Below, piece by piece: positions 58,408 through 64,000 of a stretch of DNA of 64,000 nt. The notes under the pieces were generated by a model that worked only from the letters and a program-made list of their open reading frames with translations, was not told the DNA's origin and ran no database searches. The stretch's first letter is position 1. Each line of letters opens with the position of its first letter. This stretch comes from Flavobacterium sp. UMI-01 (GTDB lineage: Bacteria > Bacteroidota > Bacteroidia > Flavobacteriales > Flavobacteriaceae), in assembly GCF_019656315.1 (NCBI RefSeq), contig NZ_BPLU01000067.1, positions 345,847-409,846 of the forward strand, read 5' to 3'. Position numbers and translations under genes: made by a program.

Positions 58408-59655
58408 ATGAAAACTAAAACACTAATAACAAGCTTACTAACCTTCCTATTTGCATTACAAATGCAAGCACAATACGGAAGCGTAAACGCCATGAATGAT
58501 GAAATTAGCGATAACTTAGACCTTAGAGCTGTAGCTTCACTTTTTGGTGATTCTAGAAACCTTCAAGATTTTGAAAGAAGACTAAACGACCCTAAAATTC
58601 AAATTTCCAATTTGGATTTAAACTACGACAATCAAGTCGATTACCTACGTGTGATTGAAACCGTAGATCGCAACACACACCTCGTGATAATACAATCAGT
58701 ACTAGACCGAGATGTTTATCAAGATGTAGCCACTATTGATATTGAGACGGACAGATACAACAGAGTGCAAGTACAGTTTGTAGGAAACGAATACATCTAT
58801 GGCCCTAATTACATTTACGAACCAGTATATTACAGTCAGCCATTGATTTATGCTTCATTTTTTGTTAGCAATTACCGCCCTTATGTATCAACTTGGTATT
58901 GGAACTATTATCCTTCATATTATTACGCTTGGCGTCCTTACCCGTTATACAGATACCGTTCTAATGTTCACGTGTCTATTAATTTTCACAACACCTATAA
59001 TTATGTAACTTACAGACGAAGCAATTATGCCGCAACTTTATACAGCACAAGACGCGCTAACGGTTACGAACGCATGTACCCTCATCGTAATTTTACTAGT
59101 CGAAATGCGTATGCTACTAATCGTTACGAATTAGAAAAACGAAACAGTAGTCGAAGCGCCACAGCAAGAATTGAAAGTGATCGTTACAGAAATGGAACAC
59201 CACGTTCTAATAGCACCGACAGAAACGCTCCGCAACGAAACTATTCACCGAACAATTCTAATACTTCGAGAGACCGAAATTACACACCAAACAACCCTAA
59301 CAACTCAAGAGAAGCAACCCCTCAAAAGAGAACTTACTCTAGAGACTATTCACAAAATCAAAACAACGCGAATCGAACAGTAACACCTCAAAAAAATGAT
59401 AATCCGAGAACGTACTCTCAAAATAACAACAGTACTCCTAGAACACCCCAACCATCAAGAAGTGAAAGTTCAAGTGCCAATTCATCTAGTCGATATGCAA
59501 CTCCTAGAGAAACTGTCCCACAACCCTCACGTGCCAGAACGGAAAGCCGCTCTAATGAAAACAAATCCAATTCGGTAAGAGAAAATCGCTCACAAAGTCC
59601 TGGAAATAGCGGTAGAGGCTCTTCTAACGACAACGGAGGCAATCGTAGAACTTAA
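58408..59655 (+). CDS. Secreted protein with Tyr-rich middle and Arg/Ser/Asn-rich tail
   Basis: The 415-residue product has a signal peptide (MKTKTLITSLLTFLFALQMQAQ), then a compact domain (DEISDNLDLRAVASLFGDSRNLQDFERRLNDPKIQISNLDLNYDNQVDYLRVIETV). A Tyr/Pro/Trp-rich segment (about 135-200) follows, and a long, low-complexity C-terminus from about 245 dominated by N, S, R, T and P. The last part is surely disordered. Such proteins are common in Flavobacteria and are otherwise uncharacterised. Monocistronic with a terminator after it. Confidence 0.85.
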   Translation: MKTKTLITSLLTFLFALQMQAQYGSVNAMNDEISDNLDLRAVASLFGDSRNLQDFERRLNDPKIQISNLDLNYDNQVDYLRVIETVDRNTHLVIIQSVLDRDVYQDVATIDIETDRYNRVQVQFVGNEYIYGPNYIYEPVYYSQPLIYASFFVSNYRPYVSTWYWNYYPSYYYAWRPYPLYRYRSNVHVSINFHNTYNYVTYRRSNYAATLYSTRRANGYERMYPHRNFTSRNAYATNRYELEKRNSSRSATARIESDRYRNGTPRSNSTDRNAPQRNYSPNNSNTSRDRNYTPNNPNNSREATPQKRTYSRDYSQNQNNANRTVTPQKNDNPRTYSQNNNSTPRTPQPSRSESSSANSSSRYATPRETVPQPSRARTESRSNENKSNSVRENRSQSPGNSGRGSSNDNGGNRRT

Positions 59656-59672
59656 TAGGATATGTTAATCCC

Positions 59673-59707
59673 AAAAAACACAGTTTAACAGGCTGTGTTT
59701 TTTTTGT
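59673..59707 (+). terminator. Terminator after the Tyr-rich protein gene
   Basis: AAAAAACACAG pairs with CTGTGTTTTTT around a 9-base loop with a T-run. Confidence 0.85.
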
Positions 59708-59777
59708 TCTTTTTACAAATAATTAAAGCTAGTATAGCTAAAAAGAGTAAATTTGAAGCGTCTATTTAAAATACAAC

Positions 59778-61739
59778 ATGAGTTTGTCGCATAGAGATTT
59801 ACACAGTAAACTAACATTAGGAGGATTATTAGTAACATTAGGCATTATTTATGGCGATATAGGTACATCACCGCTGTATGTAATGAAAGCCATCCTAGGA
59901 AGTCACACCATTAATAGCGATATCGTTCTAGGAGGAATATCGTGCGTCTTTTGGACCTTAACCCTGCAAACGACTATAAAATACGTACTGATTACATTAA
60001 GTGCTGACAATCATGGCGAAGGTGGTATATTTGCACTTTATGCCTTAGTCAAAAAGACCAAAATTCAATGGCTGATAGTCCCCGCCATCATTGGTGGAAG
60101 TGCTTTACTAGCTGACGGAATTATCACCCCACCCATATCGGTATCATCTGCTGTAGAAGGGATCCGAACCTTTTATCCTGAAATCAATACGGTTCCCATC
60201 GTGATTGGTATTTTATTCATTCTGTTTACAATTCAACAATTTGGAACCAAACTCGTAGGTCGCTTTTTTGCCCCTATGATGCTGTTATGGTTCAGCATGT
60301 TAGGCATTCTTGGTTTGATACAAATTGCCAAGCATCCCGAGGTAGTCAAAGCTTTTAACCCCTACTATGCATACCATTTATTAACCATTCATCCCGAAGG
60401 CTTTTTTGTGTTAGGATTGGTATTTCTATGTACAACAGGAGCCGAAGCGCTATATTCCGACATGGGGCATTGTGGTCGAAAAAACATTAGAATCAGTTGG
60501 ATTTTTGTAAAATCAACTTTGTTATTAAATTATTTTGGACAAGCTGCCTATTTAATACATCATGAAGGCGAGACCTTACAATCATTAGGAGGCAAAAATG
60601 GAAATCCCTTTTACCTTATTATGGCCGATTGGTTCCAACCCTTTGGAATCGTGATTGCTACCTTAGCTGCCGTGATTGCTTCACAGGCTTTGATTAGCGG
60701 TTCGTTTACCTTGATAAACGAGGCGATGCGATTAAACTTTTGGCCTAAGGTAAAAATCAAGTACCCAACCGAATTGAAAGGACAATTATACATCCCTTCT
60801 ATTAACTGGCTCTTATTTTTTGGATGTGTGGGTATTGTCATTCACTTTGAAGAGTCCAGCAATATGGAACACGCCTACGGATTGGCCATAATTTTATGCA
60901 TGATTATGACCACCATCTTACTCAACTTTTATTTGATTATGAAGCGCGTAAAGTTGTACTTCATGGTTCCTTTAATAACAATTTATTTACTAATCGAATT
61001 TAGTTTTCTTGCCGCAAACGTCACTAAATTTACCGAAGGTGGTTACGTTACACTTATCATTGCAATGGTACTTATCTCCATTATGACCACGTGGTTTTTA
61101 GCCAAGAAAATTAACAAAAGCTACACTAAGATTGTCAAAATTGAAGATTATAAAAAAGTACTTAGCGAATTAAGCAAAGACTTTACCATTCCTAAATATG
61201 CTACACATTTAGTCTATATGACTAACGCGAATAGGTCTGACGAAATTGAAGAAAAAGTAATGTATTCTATTTTACAAAAAAGACCCAAAAGAGCTGACAT
61301 CTATTGGTTCGTTCATGTTAATATTTTAACAGAGCCTTACAAAACAGAATACCGTGTAACTGAAATTTTGAAAGACGATTTGTATCGAATTGATTTTAAT
61401 TTAGGCTTTAGAGAACCTACCAAAATCAATTTAATGTTCAAAGAAGTGATTAAAGATATGGTACAAAATGGCGAGGTGGACATTACCAGTCGTTACGAAT
61501 CTTTAAATAAAAACAACATTCTTGGAGACTTTAAATTTGTACTATCCGAAAAATTCTTGTCCAATGATAGCGATTTAAGATGGTATGAAAAATTAGTGAT
61601 GAACTCCTATTTCTTAATCAAAAAACTGAGTTTATCTGAAGAAAGAGCTTTTGGACTAGACAGTAGTTCTGTTAAAATTGAAAAATTCCCAATGGTATTA
61701 CATGCCCCAGAAATAGTAGGGTTAACGCGTGTTCAATAA
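59778..61739 (+). CDS. kup: Potassium uptake protein Kup
   Basis: A 653-residue Kup/HAK/KT transporter with about 12 TM segments. The family start is LTLGGLLVTLGIIYGDIGTSPLYVMKA, followed by LSADNHGEGGIFALYALV and LADGIITPPISVSSAVEGI. The C-terminal 190 residues are cytoplasmic, matching the usual length. It takes up K+ driven by the proton gradient. No Kdp or Trk genes are nearby. A terminator follows after 20 bases. Confidence 0.96.
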   Translation: MSLSHRDLHSKLTLGGLLVTLGIIYGDIGTSPLYVMKAILGSHTINSDIVLGGISCVFWTLTLQTTIKYVLITLSADNHGEGGIFALYALVKKTKIQWLIVPAIIGGSALLADGIITPPISVSSAVEGIRTFYPEINTVPIVIGILFILFTIQQFGTKLVGRFFAPMMLLWFSMLGILGLIQIAKHPEVVKAFNPYYAYHLLTIHPEGFFVLGLVFLCTTGAEALYSDMGHCGRKNIRISWIFVKSTLLLNYFGQAAYLIHHEGETLQSLGGKNGNPFYLIMADWFQPFGIVIATLAAVIASQALISGSFTLINEAMRLNFWPKVKIKYPTELKGQLYIPSINWLLFFGCVGIVIHFEESSNMEHAYGLAIILCMIMTTILLNFYLIMKRVKLYFMVPLITIYLLIEFSFLAANVTKFTEGGYVTLIIAMVLISIMTTWFLAKKINKSYTKIVKIEDYKKVLSELSKDFTIPKYATHLVYMTNANRSDEIEEKVMYSILQKRPKRADIYWFVHVNILTEPYKTEYRVTEILKDDLYRIDFNLGFREPTKINLMFKEVIKDMVQNGEVDITSRYESLNKNNILGDFKFVLSEKFLSNDSDLRWYEKLVMNSYFLIKKLSLSEERAFGLDSSSVKIEKFPMVLHAPEIVGLTRVQ

Positions 61740-61761
61740 GTTTAAAAAACAAAAAACACCT

Positions 61762-61794
61762 AAAGCACTGTTCTCACCACAGTGCTTTTTTTTT
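61762..61794 (+). terminator. Terminator after kup
   Basis: AAAGCACTG pairs with CAGTGCTTT around a 9-base loop, followed by T. Confidence 0.9.
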
Positions 61795-61854
61795 GCTAAT
61801 TAGAGAAAAATAAATTTTCCTGAATTTAAAATTAAACTATCAAACCAATAATAG

Positions 61855-61862
61855 TACCTTTG
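61855..61862 (+). promoter_or_regulatory. -7 box of the methyltransferase gene
   Basis: TACCTTTG in TACCTTTGCATCTC matches the flavobacterial consensus and lies 17 bases before the ATG at 61880. Confidence 0.5.
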
Positions 61863-61879
61863 CATCTCAATTATTTAAA

Positions 61880-63094
61880 ATGAGATTACACAGAAATTTA
61901 GTTTACACCACAATTGATTCCTTAAATGCTATTTTCAACGAAGGAGAATATGCAGACAAAGTGGTTGCCAGAGCTTTAAAAAAAGACAAACGTTGGGGAA
62001 GTTCCGATAGAAAATTTGTCGCAGAAACTATATACGAAATTGTACGTTGGAAGAGATTGTATGCTGAAATCGCCGAAGTAAGAGAACCCTTCGACCGTGA
62101 CAATTTATGGAGAATGTTTGCCGTTTGGGCCGTTTTAAGAGGCTACCCCATCCCTGATTGGCGTCAACTAGAAGGAACACCAGAACGAAAAATAAAAGGG
62201 AGATTTGACGAATTATCCAAAACTAGAGCCATCAAAGAATCGATACCTGACTGGATGGATGAATTGTGTGCTAAAGAATTAGGCGAAAAAGTTTGGGCAA
62301 AAGAAATTACAGCACAAAATCAACCTGCTAAAGTAATCCTAAGAACCAACACTTTGAAGACTACTAAGGAAAATCTACGAGCTATTTTGATGGATTTAGA
62401 TATCGAAACAGAATACCTAGAAAATCAACCTGAAGCTTTGGTTTTAAAAGAAAGAGCTAACGTCTTTATGACCGATGCTTTCAAACAAGGTTTGTTTGAG
62501 GTGCAAGATGCTAACTCACAACTCGTAGCTGCTTTCCTTGATGTTAAACCAGGAATGAGAGTAGTGGACACTTGCGCTGGTGCGGGAGGAAAAACACTAC
62601 ATATTGCCTCATTGATGCAAAACAAAGGGCAACTTATCGCCATGGATTTGTATGAAAGCAAATTAAAACAACTCAAGTTACGCGCCAAGAGAAACAGTGC
62701 GTTCAACATTGAATACCGCATTATCGATAGCACTAAAGTTATTAAAAGATTACACGAAAAAGCAGATCGCGTATTGATTGATGCGCCTTGTAGCGGTCTT
62801 GGTGTCTTGAAAAGAAATCCTGATGCTAAATGGAAATTAAAACCCGAATTCATTGACAATATTCGACAAGTGCAATCGGAAGTGTTAGAGAACTATTCAA
62901 AAATTGTAAAACCTGGTGGAAAACTAGTCTATGCCACCTGCTCTATATTACCATCCGAAAACCAAGAACAGGTAGAACGCTTTCTAACAACGGATATAGG
63001 CAAACAATTTACCTTTATCAAAGACCATAAAATTCTGGCATCTGAATCAGGTTTTGACGGATTCTACATGGCTTTATTAGAAAGAAAAGCATAG
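61880..63094 (+). CDS. RsmB/NOP-family RNA m5C methyltransferase
   Basis: A 404-residue SAM-dependent RNA methyltransferase. The N-terminal 130 residues are helical (NusB-like region of RsmB). The SAM-binding motif is VVDTCAGAGGKTLHIASLMQ near 229-248, followed by LIAMDLYESKLKQL. PCSGLGVLKRNPDAKW near 302 holds one conserved Cys, and YATCSILPSENQEQVERF near 353 holds the nucleophile Cys. It probably makes m5C in 16S rRNA; the exact position cannot be told from sequence. Confidence 0.93.
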   Translation: MRLHRNLVYTTIDSLNAIFNEGEYADKVVARALKKDKRWGSSDRKFVAETIYEIVRWKRLYAEIAEVREPFDRDNLWRMFAVWAVLRGYPIPDWRQLEGTPERKIKGRFDELSKTRAIKESIPDWMDELCAKELGEKVWAKEITAQNQPAKVILRTNTLKTTKENLRAILMDLDIETEYLENQPEALVLKERANVFMTDAFKQGLFEVQDANSQLVAAFLDVKPGMRVVDTCAGAGGKTLHIASLMQNKGQLIAMDLYESKLKQLKLRAKRNSAFNIEYRIIDSTKVIKRLHEKADRVLIDAPCSGLGVLKRNPDAKWKLKPEFIDNIRQVQSEVLENYSKIVKPGGKLVYATCSILPSENQEQVERFLTTDIGKQFTFIKDHKILASESGFDGFYMALLERKA

Positions 63095-63119
63095 ACAAAA
63101 ATTCAAAAGTCAATTAATT

Positions 63120-64000
63120 TGTCTAGTCCTGAAAAAGTGATACAGGATTAATAATAAATAAAAGTACAATTTTTAGACAGTAGTAAGCATAGGTTTACTA
63201 CTGTTTTTTGTTTTATAAGTTCTCATTTTGATTTTGTTTTGTTTATGCATCTGATTGGGTGTAAGCATGTAATTAGAATAATGAGGTCTGATTTCATTAT
63301 AGATATTAATAGCTTCCTTTACAACTTTTTACATGATTTCTGTTTTTTGATTGTATTTATCAATCTTAAATTCCTGTTTTAAAATACCATTAACCCTTTC
63401 TGCTACTGCATTTTCATAAGGGTCCGAATTTTGCGTCATGCTACATACAACTTTATTTTTATCAAGCTGTTTTTGGTATTCATGGGCACAATATTGAATA
63501 CCTCTGTCAGAATGATGTATCAACGGTAAGTTTTTGTTATTTCTGTGTTTAAGAGCCATTTTTAAAGCTTTCAAACTGCTTTCTGTATTCATATTGTCAG
63601 CAACATAATACCCCATAATCTTTTTAGAATAAGCATCTGTTACCAAACTTAAATAACATGGATTATCTCTTTTTCCGATATAGGTTATATCAGATACCCA
63701 AACCTGTTCAGGCCTGTTAATTTGTAAATCTAAAATCTGATTTTGATGTTTTCTAAATCGATGATGTGAATTAGTTGTTACATGATAACTTCGTTTAGGC
63801 TGTATTAATAAATGATTAGCTCTGAGTATATCAAAGAATTTATCTCTTCCTATTTTCATTAGTTGAAGTTTATCCAGCAGAAGATAATATAGTTTTCTTG
63901 TGCCTACTCTAGGCATTATCTCTCTGATATCATTTACCATTGAAATTACTTCTTTGGCTTTGCTTTGTTTGGATGCTCTTCTTCTAATTTTTCGATAATA
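63120..64000 (-). mobile_element. IS3-family insertion sequence, 3' part (continues beyond window)
   Basis: The element boundary is placed at TGTCTAGTCCTG (63120), just after the methyltransferase gene, since IS3-family ends start with TG. The transposase gene on the minus strand ends about 53 bases inside. The rest, including OrfA and the other end, lies beyond the window, so the target duplication and inverted repeats cannot be compared. Confidence 0.7.
63173..64000 (-). pseudogene. IS3-family transposase OrfB, 5' end outside window, internal stop
   Basis: The frame is open to the window end (…RRRASKQSKAKEVISMVNDI). It has the rve catalytic core: VWVSDITYIG (first Asp), LIHHSDRGIQYCAHEYQ (second Asp) and ENAVAERVNGILKQEF (Glu). 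A TAA at 63329-63331 stops it after KYNQKTEIM. The same frame then continues KVVKEAINIYNEIRPHYSNYMLTPNQMHKQ to a TAA at 63173, the normal IS3 C-terminus. A single AAA to TAA change in the sense strand explains it. The protein is thus probably truncated by about 52 residues. Confidence 0.85.

Overview
The window looks like a piece of a Flavobacteriaceae (Bacteroidota) chromosome, most likely Flavobacterium or a close relative. It is AT-rich, Shine-Dalgarno sequences are weak, and many upstream regions carry the Bacteroidota -7 promoter box TAnnTTTG. The housekeeping content also fits: a large multi-pass LepB, a ParA/ParB/DUF5683/DapB run, a peptidase M49, and an ECF sigma factor with a Spy-like partner.

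Positions 1 to about 26.7 kb are the right-hand two thirds or more of a Mu-like transposable prophage with a contractile tail. The early end (transposase, repressor) lies upstream of the window. 1-3.3 kb holds late-early and cargo genes: a DUF4406 protein, an ASCH-like protein, and an AT-rich membrane/secreted pair. 3.6-10.1 kb is a minus-strand head block: tail terminator-like protein, gpG-like protein, MuF, DUF935 portal, gp36-like protein, large and small terminase. From 10.2 kb everything is on the plus strand: protease/scaffold, capsid, then a holin/amidase/u-spanin lysis cassette, sheath, tube, frameshifted tail chaperone, tape measure, baseplate and tail fibres. The MuF protein carries a C-terminal zinc-metallopeptidase domain. 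A small gene with its own promoter points into its 3' end, which resembles a polymorphic toxin with its immunity gene.

The most unusual part is the right-end cassette (24.46-26.54 kb). An elaborate RNA hairpin with an alternative pairing partner precedes four translationally coupled or overlapping frames: a 42-aa protein, an ABC-type ATPase, a GNAT acyltransferase and a formyltransferase-fold protein. The ATPase and GNAT frames join through a -1 shift at an A10 tract, giving an ABC-ATPase-GNAT fusion. The cassette sits where Mu carries com-mom, so I infer a Mom-type DNA hypermodification (anti-restriction) system with an added formyltransferase-like enzyme.

From 26.8 kb the DNA is host chromosome. 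It holds a PadR/PspC/DUF2807 envelope-stress group, trxB, tRNA-Pro, parA-parB-DUF5683-dapB-lepB-wbqC, a minus-strand group (EEP phosphatase, two rhomboids, mutL, ribH, a TPR protein), and recF. These are followed by rhodanese, DUF2461, glycosyltransferases, murB, ECF sigma factors, tonB, lipA, gap, a DPP III-like peptidase, a second ECF sigma operon, kup and an RsmB/RsmF-type methyltransferase. A flavobacterial palindromic repeat lies at about 49.95 kb. The window ends inside an IS3-family element whose transposase has an in-frame stop.
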